From positions 8,208,001-8,272,000 of the forward strand of contig NZ_LT629758.1 in the NCBI RefSeq assembly GCF_900104725.1: DNA of 64,000 bases. Direction: 5' to 3'. Within the stretch, counting starts at the first letter, position 1. Each line of letters begins with the position of its first letter. Positions 16,101-24,695 of the stretch are shown one piece after another. Origin of the DNA: Actinoplanes derwentensis. Its GTDB lineage: Bacteria > Actinomycetota > Actinomycetes > Mycobacteriales > Micromonosporaceae. A model generated the notes under the pieces. It had not been told where the DNA came from. It did not search any database and saw nothing but the letters and a program-made list of their open reading frames with translations. Both the position numbers and the translations under genes were made by a program.

Positions 16101-16981
16101 TCCGGTTCGGCCCGCCTCCTCCGGACGGCGGCCCGCGGCTGCAGCGCATGGACCGGACCGGGCCACGCACGGGCCGGCCGACGCTGCCGGGTCCGGCGAC
16201 CGAGGTGGTCACCCTTCCTTCTTCTGGGGTACGGGTCGAGCAGCTCACCACCGGCACCGGTGATCCGGTCACCGTGTTCGCGCACGGTCTCGCCGGCGAC
16301 ATCACCGGCACCCGCCCGCTCGGCAGCGCCGTCATCGGCCGCCGGGTGTTCTTCCACTCCCGCGGGCACGGCCGGTCCGACGTGCCGCCCGGGCCGTGGA
16401 GCTTCGCCGACCTGTCCGCCGACCTGCGAGCCGTCGCCGACCTGACCGGCGCCACCCGGGCCGTCGGCGTCAGCATGGGTGCGGCCGCGCTCTGCCGGCT
16501 GATCGCCGAGACTCCCGACCGGTTCGAGCGGGTTGTCCTCTACCTGCCGGCTCCGCTGGACGGCACCCGCGCTCCCGCCTCCGTCCAGCGGCTGGACCGC
16601 CTGATCGCCTCGGTCGAGTCCGGTGAGGCCGCGATGATCGCTGCCGCGGTCGAACTGGAGATTCCCGCCTCGGTCCGCAACACCCCGGCCGGCTGGAGTT
16701 TCCTGCGCCAGCGGGTCGAGCAACTTCAGCGTGACGGCCTGGCCCCCGAGATCGAGTCGGTGTGGTCGGAGCCCGCGGTGCCCGACGAGGCGGCACTGAA
16801 ATCGTTCACCGGCCGGGCCCTGATCCTGGGCTGCCGTGGCGACGAGACCCATCCGGCTGCCTGGTCCGAGCGGATCGCCGCTCTCCTGAACGCCGACCTG
16901 GAGATCTACGACCGCCCCAGCATCATCTGGACCAGCCGAAACGCTCTCCGAGACCGGATCTCGACGTTCCTGAACAGCTAG
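16097..16981 (+). CDS. Alpha/beta hydrolase
   Basis: 294 residues of the alpha/beta hydrolase fold. Visible elements are VTVFAHGLAGDI (oxyanion HG motif), FFHSRGHGRSDVPPG, the nucleophile elbow VGVSMGAAAL (GxSxG), and LILGCRGDETHPAAW near the acid/histidine region. The usual final catalytic histidine is not obvious in the last 30 residues (DRPSIIWTSRNALRD), so activity needs testing. The GTG start at 16097 overlaps the DUF2516 stop; ATG at 16149 is possible. Substrate unknown. Confidence 0.78.
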   Translation: MIRFGPPPPDGGPRLQRMDRTGPRTGRPTLPGPATEVVTLPSSGVRVEQLTTGTGDPVTVFAHGLAGDITGTRPLGSAVIGRRVFFHSRGHGRSDVPPGPWSFADLSADLRAVADLTGATRAVGVSMGAAALCRLIAETPDRFERVVLYLPAPLDGTRAPASVQRLDRLIASVESGEAAMIAAAVELEIPASVRNTPAGWSFLRQRVEQLQRDGLAPEIESVWSEPAVPDEAALKSFTGRALILGCRGDETHPAAWSERIAALLNADLEIYDRPSIIWTSRNALRDRISTFLNS

Positions 16982-17045
16982 GGTTCGCCGTCTCGCCTCG
17001 CCCGGGAGCCGTAACCTTTTGCGCTGTTTGAACGGTACGTTGTAC

Positions 17046-17567
17046 GTGCGCTTGTCCCCTAAATCAGTCTTCTTCGCTCTGGTGGTTGCCGGGCTGCCGT
17101 TCGCCGGGGTGGCCGGCTGGGCCCTGGGGGCTCCCGCCGGTCAGCCGGCAGCGCTCGGTGCTCACGCGGGTCTCGGCGACTCCGGCGGTGAGGGCGGTAT
17201 CGGTTCCGCGCCGGTCGGGACCACCCCGGACCGGGGTGCCGGTTACACCGCCCACCCACCGCGGGCCACGCCCGATCCCGGTTCCTCGGCGGACACCCCG
17301 CTCGGCGGCCCGACCGTGGTCGTGACGACCGTGACGGTCATCCGTTCCGCAGCGCCGGAGACCACCCGGACCACCGAACCACCGCACCTGACCGAACCAC
17401 CGGTCCCGACCCCGACGCAGGTCACCGACCCGCCGGACCCTTCGGACACACCGCCGGTGCCGACGTCCACCACCAGCACCGTCATCCCGGAGCCGTCCGG
17501 TTTCGTCGATGAACAGACCCGGTACTACAACAACTACCGGGGTCCCGCCTGGTGGCGCTTCCGCTGA
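17046..17567 (+). CDS. Hypothetical secreted or membrane-anchored Pro/Thr-rich protein
   Basis: 173 residues of no recognised family. A basic N-terminus (VRLSPKSVFF) leads into a hydrophobic signal or anchor (ALVVAGLPFAGVAGWALGAP). The rest is a disordered Pro/Thr/Ser stretch with many TEPP and PTPT units, like a wall-spanning linker. It ends in an aromatic tail, YYNNYRGPAWWRFR, that may bind a surface or partner. GTG at 17046 is chosen because it places the hydrophobic segment at the N-terminus; TTG at 17019 is in frame upstream. Confidence 0.6.
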   Translation: MRLSPKSVFFALVVAGLPFAGVAGWALGAPAGQPAALGAHAGLGDSGGEGGIGSAPVGTTPDRGAGYTAHPPRATPDPGSSADTPLGGPTVVVTTVTVIRSAAPETTRTTEPPHLTEPPVPTPTQVTDPPDPSDTPPVPTSTTSTVIPEPSGFVDEQTRYYNNYRGPAWWRFR

Positions 17568-17620
17568 AGGCGGTGCCCCCGTCCTGCGAATCTGGCATCC
17601 GGGCTCTAAGCTCCCGAAAC

Positions 17621-18421
17621 GTGAGTGGTGATCTGAGCCGGCCGGTGTCGGTGTTCCGCGAGTTCGCCCTGGGTGCCGGGTTGCTCGGCCGTGGGCTCGG
17701 CCTGGTGCTGCGCAGCCCCCGGCTGCTCCTCATCGGACTGGTGCCCGCGCTGCTCTCCGGGATTCTCTACACGGTCGCGCTGTTCCTGCTGATCCGTTTC
17801 CTGCCGGACCTGGCCGCGCTTGTCACGTGGTTCGCCGACGACTGGGCCGAGTGGCTGCGCCGGACCATGCGGGTGCTCGGCGGTCTCACCGTTCTCGGAT
17901 CCGGCATCCTGCTGTCGGTCCTCACCTTCGCCGCGGTGACGCTGCTGATCGGCGACCCGTTCTACGAGAAGATCTCCGAGCTGGTCGAGGACCGCTTCGG
18001 CGGCGTTCCGGACGCGGTCGCCGCCGGGTTCTGGCAGTCACTGCGGCGTAGCCTCGCCGACTCCCTCAAGCTCATCGGCGTCTCGATCCTGGTCGGCATC
18101 CCGCTGTTCCTGCTCGGCCTGATCCCGGTCATCGGGCAGACCGTGATCCCGGTGCTGGCCGCCGCGATCGGTGGCTGGCTGCTCGCCCTGGAGTTGACCG
18201 GAGTCCCGTTCCAGCGCCGTGGCCAGCGACTACGGCACCGCCGGGTGGTTCTGGCGAAACGCAAGCCGCTGACGCTGGGCTTCGGAGTCGCGGTCTTCCT
18301 GACGTTCCTGATCCCGCTGGGCGCGGTCTTCCTGATGCCGGCCGCGATCGCCGGCGCGACCCTGCTGTCCCGCCGGACCCTGAACCGCCCCATCGAAATC
18401 ACCACAACCGCCTCCCTATAG
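17621..18421 (+). CDS. EI24/CysZ-like polytopic membrane protein
   Basis: 266 residues with the EI24/CysZ-type layout: LGAGLLGRGLGLVLRSPRLLLIGLVPAL at the N-terminus, several long helices, the conserved GDPFYEKISELVEDRFGG loop, a pair of long membrane hairpins (LVGIPLFLLGLIPVIGQTVIPVLAA), and a C-terminal LVGLIP-like hydrophobic helix. CysZ conducts sulphate in proteobacteria; the actinobacterial relatives are uncharacterised. The start is GTG at 17621. Two 43-bp palindromes follow the stop directly. Confidence 0.75.
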   Translation: MSGDLSRPVSVFREFALGAGLLGRGLGLVLRSPRLLLIGLVPALLSGILYTVALFLLIRFLPDLAALVTWFADDWAEWLRRTMRVLGGLTVLGSGILLSVLTFAAVTLLIGDPFYEKISELVEDRFGGVPDAVAAGFWQSLRRSLADSLKLIGVSILVGIPLFLLGLIPVIGQTVIPVLAAAIGGWLLALELTGVPFQRRGQRLRHRRVVLAKRKPLTLGFGVAVFLTFLIPLGAVFLMPAAIAGATLLSRRTLNRPIEITTTASL

Positions 18422-18437
18422 CGCGGTCTCCAGGCCC

Positions 18438-18480
18438 GTGTGGAAAGTTGCGGTGCGATTCGCGCCTCAGTTCTCCACGC
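18438..18480. repeat. 43-bp intergenic palindrome, copy A (diverged)
   Basis: Starts GTGTGGAAAGTTGCGG, has the core GGTGCGATTCGCGCC, and ends AGTTCTCCACGC. It has the same length and layout as the copies at 19183 and 46393 but with more mismatches between its arms. It begins 17 bases after the stop of the EI24-type gene. Confidence 0.7.
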
Positions 18481-18498
18481 GGATGGGGCGTCCGCTTT

Positions 18499-18541
18499 GT
18501 GTGGTGAGTTGCGGTGCGATTCGCGCCTCAACTCTCCACGC
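18499..18541. repeat. 43-bp intergenic palindrome, copy B
   Basis: Reads GTGTGGTGAGTTGCGG, then GTGCGATTCGCGCC, then TCAACTCTCCACGC. It lies 61 bases from copy A, and both are followed by GGATGGGG(T)CGTCCGCTT, so the pair arose by tandem duplication of about 61 bp. Confidence 0.75.
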
Positions 18542-18655
18542 GGATGGGGTCGTCCGCTTGGGCTCGTGGGCGTGTTGCGGGTCGCGTCGAGCGCCTCTTG
18601 TGAGAGTGCGGCGACGGTTCCTGCAGCTTGGAATGGTTGATCGTCAGGGGGCGCT

Positions 18656-19168
18656 GTGGACGTTGAGCTGGTCGAAGGCGACATCACTGTTCAGCTGGTC
18701 GACGTGATCGTCAACGCGGCCAATTCGTCGCTGCTCGGTGGCGGTGGGGTGGACGGGGCGATCCACCGCAAGGGCGGTCCGGCGATTCTGGAGGAGACCC
18801 GGAAACTGCGGGCTTCGCGGTACGGGCGGGGCCTCCCGATCGGACAGGCGGTCGCGACTACGGCGGGCCGGCTTCCGGCGCGCTGGGTGGTGCACACGGT
18901 CGGGCCGGTGTTCAGCGCGGACGAGGACCGATCCGAGTCGTTGCGTTCCTGCTATGTGAACTCGCTGCGGGTCGCCGACGAGCTTGGCGCCGAGACGATC
19001 GCGTTCCCACTGATCTCGGCCGGGATCTACCGGTGGCCGGTGGAGGACGCCGTGCGGCAGGCCCTCGGTGTGATCCGCACGGCTGACCCGGTGAATCTCC
19101 GAACGGCGACCCTGATCCTGTTCGGCGCCGAGACCGCGGCCATCGCCCGCACGGTCGCCGACTCCTGA
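18656..19168 (+). CDS. Macro-domain ADP-ribose hydrolase/deacetylase
   Basis: 170 residues, essentially one macro domain of the MacroD/YmdB type. The ADP-ribose-binding motifs are VEGDITVQ, VNAANSSLLGGGGVDGAIH, and ISAGIYRWPVEDA, and the VHTVGPVF strand is conserved. Family members remove ADP-ribose from proteins or deacetylate O-acetyl-ADP-ribose. The GTG start has AGGGGGC upstream. A perfect 43-bp palindrome begins 15 bases after the stop. Confidence 0.9.
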   Translation: MDVELVEGDITVQLVDVIVNAANSSLLGGGGVDGAIHRKGGPAILEETRKLRASRYGRGLPIGQAVATTAGRLPARWVVHTVGPVFSADEDRSESLRSCYVNSLRVADELGAETIAFPLISAGIYRWPVEDAVRQALGVIRTADPVNLRTATLILFGAETAAIARTVADS

Positions 19169-19182
19169 AACCACGGCCCGGA

Positions 19183-19225
19183 GTGTGGTGACTTGGGGTG
19201 CGAATCGCACCCCAAGTCACCACAC
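19183..19225. repeat. 43-bp intergenic palindrome, copy C (perfect)
   Basis: Two perfect 21-bp arms around a single A: left arm begins GTGTGGTGACTTGGGG and ends GTGCGA, right arm is its exact complement ending TCACCACAC. It lies between the convergent macro-domain and lacI genes and may act as a bidirectional terminator. Confidence 0.85.
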
Positions 19226-19405
19226 GGAACCGGACCGGGGCCAGGCTGGCCGTGAGTGAAGCCGGTTCAAAGGGCTGCCGTGCGGTTACGGACCGCTCAC
19301 GCCCGGCGCACGCGGGGCGGTCCGGGCGGGCCGCCTGCCTCGCGGGGTGGAAGCGGTGGCGTTCGGTAGGCGTACCGAAAAGGTCCGGGTCTTAGGGGTT
19401 CGGGG

Positions 19406-20422
19406 TCACGCTGAGGCGCGGATGATCAGTTCGGTGGGCAGGATGATCGCGGGTTCGACGTCGGGGTCGCCGGCGATCAGGCGCAGCATCTGGCGGGCCA
19501 TCGTGCGGCCGGCTTCGCCGATGGGCTGGCGGACGGTGGTGAGCGGCGGGTCGCTGTAGCGGCTGATGTCGAAGTCGTCGAAGCCGATAACGGCGACGTC
19601 GTCGGGGACGCTGCGGCCGGCGGCCCGGAGTGCCTGGAGTGCGCCGTGGGCCATCAGGTCGGAGGCGGCGAAGACGGCGTCCAGCGCGGGATCCCGGTCG
19701 AGCAGGGCGCGCATCGCGGTGATCCCGGAGTCGCGGGTGAAGTCGCCGGCGGCCACCAGCGGGGGAAGCCCGGCGTCACGCAGCGTGTCGGTGTAGCCGG
19801 TGAGGCGGGCCAGGCCGGCGACCATGTCCTGAGGGCCGGCGATGGTGGCGATGCGGCTGCGACCGGATTCGATCAGGTGTTGGATGGCGGCTGCGACTCC
19901 ACCGGCGTGATCGACGTCGATGTAGGGCACCGGCGGTGTGGCGGTCATCGGGCGACCGGAACAGATCACCGGGATGCCGCGCCGGGCCAGCAGGCCGGGC
20001 AGCGGGTCGGCGCCGTGGATGGAGGCGAACATGACACCGTCGACGTGGCCGGCCACGGCGTAGCGTTCGACCCGCTGGTAGCCGGCCGCGGAGCCGGCCA
20101 TCATCAGGACCAGCTGTTTGTCGGCGGCTTCCAGTTCGGAGCCGACGCCGCGGATGATCGCCGGGAAGAACAGGTCGTCGGAGAAGACCCGGTTCGCGGT
20201 CTCCGGCAGGATCAGCGCGATCGAGTCGGTCTGCCGGGTGACCAGGCTCCGGGCCGCCTGGTTCGGCACATAGCCGAGTTCCTCGACGGCCCGGTTGACC
20301 GCCTCACGGATGGTGGCGGCGACGGTGGTGGAACCGTTGACGACGCGGGACACCGTGGCCCGGGACACCCCGGCCCGCTGGGCAACCGCTTCCAAGGTCG
20401 GCCGTTCCCGCGTCGTCAACAC
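19406..20422 (-). CDS. LacI family transcriptional regulator
   Basis: 338 residues. The N-terminal LacI HTH and hinge are clear (PTLEAVAQRAGVSRATVSRVVNG, then GYVPNQAARSL), followed by a periplasmic-binding-protein-like effector domain (TDSIALILPE, DGVMFASIHGADPLPGLL, DDVAVIGFDDFDISRYSDPPLTTVRQP). It starts at GTG 20422 with AGGAGCGG directly upstream, 13 bases after the stop of the glucosidase gene. It should regulate this operon in response to a beta-glucoside or related sugar; the operator candidate lies before the glucosidase. Confidence 0.9.
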   Translation of the reverse strand: MLTTRERPTLEAVAQRAGVSRATVSRVVNGSTTVAATIREAVNRAVEELGYVPNQAARSLVTRQTDSIALILPETANRVFSDDLFFPAIIRGVGSELEAADKQLVLMMAGSAAGYQRVERYAVAGHVDGVMFASIHGADPLPGLLARRGIPVICSGRPMTATPPVPYIDVDHAGGVAAAIQHLIESGRSRIATIAGPQDMVAGLARLTGYTDTLRDAGLPPLVAAGDFTRDSGITAMRALLDRDPALDAVFAASDLMAHGALQALRAAGRSVPDDVAVIGFDDFDISRYSDPPLTTVRQPIGEAGRTMARQMLRLIAGDPDVEPAIILPTELIIRASA

Positions 20423-20435
20423 CCGCTCCTAGTGA

Positions 20436-21821
20436 CTAAGAAAGCCCGTTGCGCCGGATCACCTCGCGGTACCACTTCGCACTGTCCTTGAGCACACGTT
20501 CTTGCGTCGTGTAGTCGACGTGCACCATACCGAAGCGCTTCGCGTATCCCTCGGCCCATTCGAAGTTGTCCATCAATGACCAGGCGAAGTATCCGCGGAG
20601 GTCGACACCGGACGCCATGGCGTCGAGGCAGGCGCGCAGGTGACCGTCGACGTATTCGATGCGGTCGGCGTCGTGCACACCCTCGGGGTAGGCCGCCCCG
20701 TTCTCGGTGATCATCAGCGGGGTGCCGGGGTAGTCCCGGTGCATGCGGGTGAGCAGGCGGGTCAGTGAGGCCGGCTCGATCTGCCAGCCGATGTCGGTGA
20801 CCGGGCCGACCGGCTTGCGGAAGGCGATGCCCTCGCTGCCGGGGTAGTCGAGGGCACCGGGCTGGCCGGGCTTCGCGGAGACGTACGACGGGGTGTAGAA
20901 GTTGATGCCCAGCACGTCGAGCGGCTGGTGGATGATCTCGGTGTCGCCGTCCTTGATGAAGGACAGATCGGTGATCCGGGAGATGTGCTCCAGGACGTCC
21001 GCCGGGTATTCACCGCGCAGCAGCGGGTCGAAGAAGATCCGGTTGGCGACGCCGTCGATGATCCGGGCGGCCTCGACGTCGGCGGAGTTGGCCGGGTCGA
21101 GCGGGGAGACCTCGCACGGGTTCAGCGTGATGCTGATGTTGCGGGCGCCGGCCGCGCGCAGGGCCCGGGCGGCCAGGCCGTGTGCCAGGTTCAGGTGGTG
21201 CACGGCAGCCAGCGAACCGGCCGGGTCCTGCTTGCCGGGGGCGTGCACGCCGTTGCCGTAACCGAGGTAGGCGCTGCACCACGGCTCGTTCAGGGTGGTC
21301 CAGGTGGCGACCCGGTCACCGAGCCGGCGATGGACGACCTCGGCGTAGTCGGCGAACGCCTCGGCGGTCTCCCGCGAGGTCCAGCCGCCGCGGTCCTCGA
21401 GCGTCTGCGGCAGGTCCCAGTGGTAGAGCGTGACGACCGGGTCGATGCCCTTGCTGAGCAGCTCGTCGGTGAGCCGGTCGTAGAAGTCCAGGCCGCGGAC
21501 GTTCACCGGGCCGGTGCCGTCGGGACGGATCCGCGGCCAGGAGACGGAGAAGCGGTACGCGGCCAGGCCGAGGTCGGCCATCAGCGCGACGTCCTCGACG
21601 TACCGGTGGTAGTGGTCGCACGCGACGTCGCCGGTGTGCCCGCCGAAGACCTTGCCGGGGGTCCGGCTGAACGTGTCCCAGATGGACGGGCCACGGCCGT
21701 CCTCTCGAGCGGCGCCCTCGATCTGGTACGAGGCCGTGGCCGCACCCCAGACGAAGCCTTCGGGGAAACCGGTCCCCGCGGCTGCCGGCTGCGCCGACGT
21801 GGACGTGACGGTTGCCGTCAT
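20436..21821 (-). CDS. GH1 family beta-glucosidase
   Basis: 461 residues of glycoside hydrolase family 1. The N-terminal signature [15 protein letters not shown], the acid/base glutamate in [16 protein letters not shown] and the nucleophile glutamate in [11 protein letters not shown] are all present, as is the [17 protein letters not shown] segment near the end. No signal peptide is seen, so it acts on imported glucosides. ATG at 21821 is chosen because GGAGAAGAC precedes it. It is the first gene of a two-gene operon with the LacI regulator. Confidence 0.92.
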   Translation of the reverse strand: MTATVTSTSAQPAAAGTGFPEGFVWGAATASYQIEGAAREDGRGPSIWDTFSRTPGKVFGGHTGDVACDHYHRYVEDVALMADLGLAAYRFSVSWPRIRPDGTGPVNVRGLDFYDRLTDELLSKGIDPVVTLYHWDLPQTLEDRGGWTSRETAEAFADYAEVVHRRLGDRVATWTTLNEPWCSAYLGYGNGVHAPGKQDPAGSLAAVHHLNLAHGLAARALRAAGARNISITLNPCEVSPLDPANSADVEAARIIDGVANRIFFDPLLRGEYPADVLEHISRITDLSFIKDGDTEIIHQPLDVLGINFYTPSYVSAKPGQPGALDYPGSEGIAFRKPVGPVTDIGWQIEPASLTRLLTRMHRDYPGTPLMITENGAAYPEGVHDADRIEYVDGHLRACLDAMASGVDLRGYFAWSLMDNFEWAEGYAKRFGMVHVDYTTQERVLKDSAKWYREVIRRNGLS

Positions 21822-21851
21822 GTCTTCTCCGCTCCTGATGATCCGCATTAC

Positions 21852-21863
21852 TTAACCGGTTCA
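21852..21863. promoter_or_regulatory. LacI-type operator candidate
   Basis: TTAACCGGTTCA is a near-palindrome centred on CCGG, the usual centre of LacI-family operators. It lies about 30 bases upstream of the glucosidase start, where binding would block transcription. Confidence 0.6.
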
Positions 21864-21909
21864 TCTTACGGCTTGACGAGCGTGTGACAACGGCACTCGG
21901 TGTGAACTG

Positions 21910-22665
21910 TCAGCCTGTTCGCAGGGCCAGGAAGAGCCGGGGGTCACCGGTGAGCGCCAACTGGTCCGGCGATTTACGGCCCATCAGCGCCAGTTGGAGG
22001 TCACTGACGCTGCCGGTGACCTTCGCCCGGGGGTGATGATCGTCGCTGTCCAGGATGGTGCCGGTGTCCAGCAGCGCGATCCCGGCGCCGCGCAGCCGGA
22101 TGAACCACTCCTGCCCGGCGTCCGTGCCGACCAGGTGCACCACTCCGTGCAGGTCGGTCGGGCCGGTCCGGCGCCCGGCCGGCAGCCAGGTGTCCAGGAT
22201 CTCGCCGACCCCGTCGGTGGCGAGCTTGGTCTCGATCGGAGTGGGCCGCCCGGCGGCCGACTCGGCGTCCCACCGGTGCACCGACAGCTCGTGGGCGATC
22301 CGGCGGTCCCAGAAGTTCGCCCGTTTCGGCTGGGGTGCCCAGTTCCACGCCGGGAAGTCCGGGTCGAGGGCCTCCAGCGTCTCGATCGTGCCGGTCAGCT
22401 CCCGGCGCAGGTGGTCCAGAGTCTCCGGCCAGCCGTCCCGCGGCAGGTCGGGCAGGGGCTCGGGCCGCTCGGTGACACCACGGGCGACGTTGGTCCGCAC
22501 CGTGTACAGAACCGTGGTGACGTGGTGGGCGAGGTCGGCGACGGTCCAGCCCTCGCAGGACGGGACCGCTGGGTCCGGCCCCGTCTCGGCGACGGCGTCC
22601 CAGAGCGCCGGGCCGTCGGCGCGCAACGCCGCGAGCCAGAAATCCTTCGTCGCGTGCAACCTCAT
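21910..22665 (-). CDS. Mycothiol-dependent maleylpyruvate isomerase-like (DinB-fold) protein
   Basis: 251 residues. The first half has the mycothiol-maleylpyruvate isomerase N-terminal fold: VPSCEGWTVADLAHHV with its conserved metal-ligand histidine, and RRIAHELSVHRWDAE with the paired histidines. The second half is the short C-terminal sterol-carrier-like domain (VTGSVSDLQLALMGR). Family members use mycothiol as cofactor, which fits an actinobacterium; the actual reaction is unknown. ATG at 22665 has GGGGAG upstream. It is divergent from murB. Confidence 0.8.
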   Translation of the reverse strand: MRLHATKDFWLAALRADGPALWDAVAETGPDPAVPSCEGWTVADLAHHVTTVLYTVRTNVARGVTERPEPLPDLPRDGWPETLDHLRRELTGTIETLEALDPDFPAWNWAPQPKRANFWDRRIAHELSVHRWDAESAAGRPTPIETKLATDGVGEILDTWLPAGRRTGPTDLHGVVHLVGTDAGQEWFIRLRGAGIALLDTGTILDSDDHHPRAKVTGSVSDLQLALMGRKSPDQLALTGDPRLFLALRTG

Positions 22666-22730
22666 CGCAGTCGTCTCCCCGCTCAGCCGGACCGCCGGTG
22701 AACCCCTCGTCCCGTAGACCTTAGGGTTGT

Positions 22731-23783
22731 GTGGTGACTGATACCCCTTCGGCCCCGGAGAGATTCCTGGCGTCGTATACGACGCTACGCCTTGGTGGGC
22801 CCGCGGGCACAGTGACCACGGCGGTCCATACGGATGAGGCGGTCGAGACGGTGCGTGCGGCCACCGCGGCTGGGCGTCCGTTGTTGATCCTCGCCGGTGG
22901 CAGCAACGTGGTCGTCGGCGACGAGGGCTTCGCGGGCGAGGTCCTGGTGCTGCGCAACCGTGGGATCGAGACGGTCGGCGAAGATCAAGACAGCTTGCTG
23001 GTACGGGTGGCGGCAGGCGAGCCCTGGGACGATTTCGTCGCCACCGCGGTGCACAACGGCTGGTCCGGGGTCGAGTGCCTGTCCGGGATCCCGGGTGCGG
23101 CCGGTTCCACTCCGATCCAGAACGTGGGGGCGTACGGGCAGGAGGTCGCGCACACCATCGAGGCGGTGCACGCCTACGACCGGCTGGCCGCACAGATGCT
23201 GGTGATGACCCCCGAGCAGTGTGGTTTCGGCTATCGGTCCAGCGTCTTCAAGCACAACGACCGCTATCTGGTGACCGCTGTCGACTTCCGGCTGGCGCGT
23301 TCCGGAGACTCGGCCCCGATCCGGTACGCGGAGCTGGCCCGCACGCTCGGTGCCGAAGCCGGGGACCGGGTGCCGGTGACGCAGGCCCGGGACACCGTGC
23401 TGAAACTGCGGGCCGGCAAGGGCATGGTGCTCGACCCGGAGGACCGGGACACCTGGTCGGTCGGCTCGTTCTTCACCAACCCGGTGGTGCCGGCATCGGT
23501 TTTCGCGACGCTCGTCTCCTCGGGCGAGATGCCGCACTGGCCGGGCGCCGACGGCACCGTCAAGATCCCGGCAGCCTGGTTGATCGAGCATGCCGGGTTC
23601 CCCAAAGGCTTCGCCGGTGACCGGGTGGCGATCTCCGGCAAACACACGCTCGCGCTGACCAACCGGGGTGGTGGGACCACGACCGCGCTGCTGGACCTGG
23701 CCCGGGTCATCCGGGACGGGGTGCGCGCGCGGTTCGGTGTCGAGTTGCACCCGGAGCCGGTGCTGATCAACTGCACTCTCTGA
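22731..23783 (+). CDS. murB: UDP-N-acetylmuramate dehydrogenase
   Basis: 350 residues of type I MurB, the FAD enzyme that reduces UDP-GlcNAc-enolpyruvate in peptidoglycan synthesis. Motifs: YTTLRLGGPA, ILAGGSNVVVGDEGF (FAD-binding), SGIPGAAGSTPIQNVGAYGQE, the catalytic serine in WSVGSFFTNPVV, and KIPAAWLIEHAGFPKG. Two adjacent GTG codons (22731 and 22734) could start it; TAGGGT lies only a few bases upstream, so the transcript may be leaderless. It stands apart from the division-wall cluster and converges on a secreted CAP protein gene. Confidence 0.93.
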   Translation: MVTDTPSAPERFLASYTTLRLGGPAGTVTTAVHTDEAVETVRAATAAGRPLLILAGGSNVVVGDEGFAGEVLVLRNRGIETVGEDQDSLLVRVAAGEPWDDFVATAVHNGWSGVECLSGIPGAAGSTPIQNVGAYGQEVAHTIEAVHAYDRLAAQMLVMTPEQCGFGYRSSVFKHNDRYLVTAVDFRLARSGDSAPIRYAELARTLGAEAGDRVPVTQARDTVLKLRAGKGMVLDPEDRDTWSVGSFFTNPVVPASVFATLVSSGEMPHWPGADGTVKIPAAWLIEHAGFPKGFAGDRVAISGKHTLALTNRGGGTTTALLDLARVIRDGVRARFGVELHPEPVLINCTL

Positions 23784-23795
23784 GGCGGGGTCGCT

Positions 23796-23831
23796 CCAGG
23801 CCTCATTCCAGGCCTCATTCCCGGCTTCATT
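23796..23831. repeat. Three tandem 12-bp repeats between convergent genes
   Basis: CCAGGCCTCATT occurs at 23796-23807 and 23808-23819, then CCCGGCTTCATT at 23820-23831. The third copy contains the stop codon of the CAP gene, so slippage here could add or remove C-terminal residues only if the stop is lost. Confidence 0.7.
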
Positions 23832-24318
23832 CCCAGCCGAAGACCTGCGTGTAATAAGGGGTGCCGTCGGCGGCGAAGGCCACGCCGGCACCCATCGCCC
23901 GGGCCTCGCAGTTCAGGATGTTCTTCCGGTGCCCGATGCTGGCCATCCAGGCCCGCACCACGTCGGGCGCGGTCCGGTACCCCCACGCGATGTTCTCCCC
24001 GGCCGGCTTCTCATAACCGGCTTCCTCGCTGCGGTCGGCGAAGGTCGAGCCGTTGCGCCACACGTGACTGAACAGCCGGGTCCGGGCCATGTAGTTGCTC
24101 TGCCGCAGTGAGGCGGTGACCAGCTGGCCGTCGACGGTCAGCGCCGGACAGCCGGCTCGGGTGCGTTCCGTGTTGGTCAGCTGGACGACCTGTGTCATCA
24201 CCGCGCGGGCCCGTTCCTGGACCGGTGTCAGCGGCGGGGTCTCCCGGGCCACTGCCGGGGCGGAGAGAACGAGCAGGGTGGGCGCCGCCGCTAGTGCGGC
24301 GACATGTCTTACCAGCAC
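23827..24318 (-). CDS. Secreted CAP-domain (SCP-like) protein
   Basis: 163 residues. A signal peptide (MLVRHVAALAAAPTLLVLSAPAVA) precedes one CAP domain with the usual order: LTNTERTRAGCPAL, ASLRQSNYMARTRLFSH, AGENIAWGY, VRAWMASIGHRKNIL and YYTQVFGWE. The paired cysteines (RAGC, ILNC) probably form a disulphide. Bacterial CAP proteins are extracellular and of mostly unknown function. No wall-anchor domain is present. ATG at 24318 with a promoter region shared with the flagellar block upstream. Confidence 0.85.
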   Translation of the reverse strand: MLVRHVAALAAAPTLLVLSAPAVARETPPLTPVQERARAVMTQVVQLTNTERTRAGCPALTVDGQLVTASLRQSNYMARTRLFSHVWRNGSTFADRSEEAGYEKPAGENIAWGYRTAPDVVRAWMASIGHRKNILNCEARAMGAGVAFAADGTPYYTQVFGWE

Positions 24319-24695
24319 GGAGCCTCCCGAATGGCGAAACCGGGCACGGATCGGCCCGTCCCGGTTATCGCACCCCGTTGTACGCGGCGTGTCACATCTT
24401 TCTCGAAACGGGCTAAACGTCGTAACGGAGATGTCAGTCTGAAGGGCTGTCCGGAAGGTTGCCCGAGACGGCCTTGATCGAGCTGTTCGGGCGGATCCTC
24501 GCGGACCGGCTCGTACATCCCCGCCCGACGCTAAGCTTTCACTGTCCGTATATAGGCAGTCACATCACGCTATGGTGTGTTCTCGCCCGGACTATTTTTC
24601 CGCCCACCGTCGCGTGGGTGGTGCCATCCGCGTGCCCGGAGGACTGCCATGTCCGCTAGGGGCGCGAGCGCGGGTTGGGGCAGGGGGAGCTGAGA
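24319..24695. other. 377-bp divergent intergenic region before the flagellar island
   Basis: It lies between the leftward CAP gene and the rightward response regulator. It holds an AT-richer patch around 24531-24560 (AAGCTTTCACTGTCC, GTATATAGG) that could contain promoters, an ACTATTTTTCC tract near 24590-24600, and the 14-residue leader frame at 24649. No flagellar CTCA/GCCGAA-type promoter was found here. No RNA gene was recognised. Confidence 0.5.
24649..24693 (+). CDS. Possible 14-residue leader peptide
   Basis: ATG at 24649 is preceded by GGAGG at the ideal spacing and opens MSARGASAGWGRGS, ending in TGA two bases before the response regulator ATG at 24696. Such a placement could couple translation of the regulator to the leader. 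It may be chance: short frames with good ribosome sites are common. Confidence 0.35.
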   Translation: MSARGASAGWGRGS

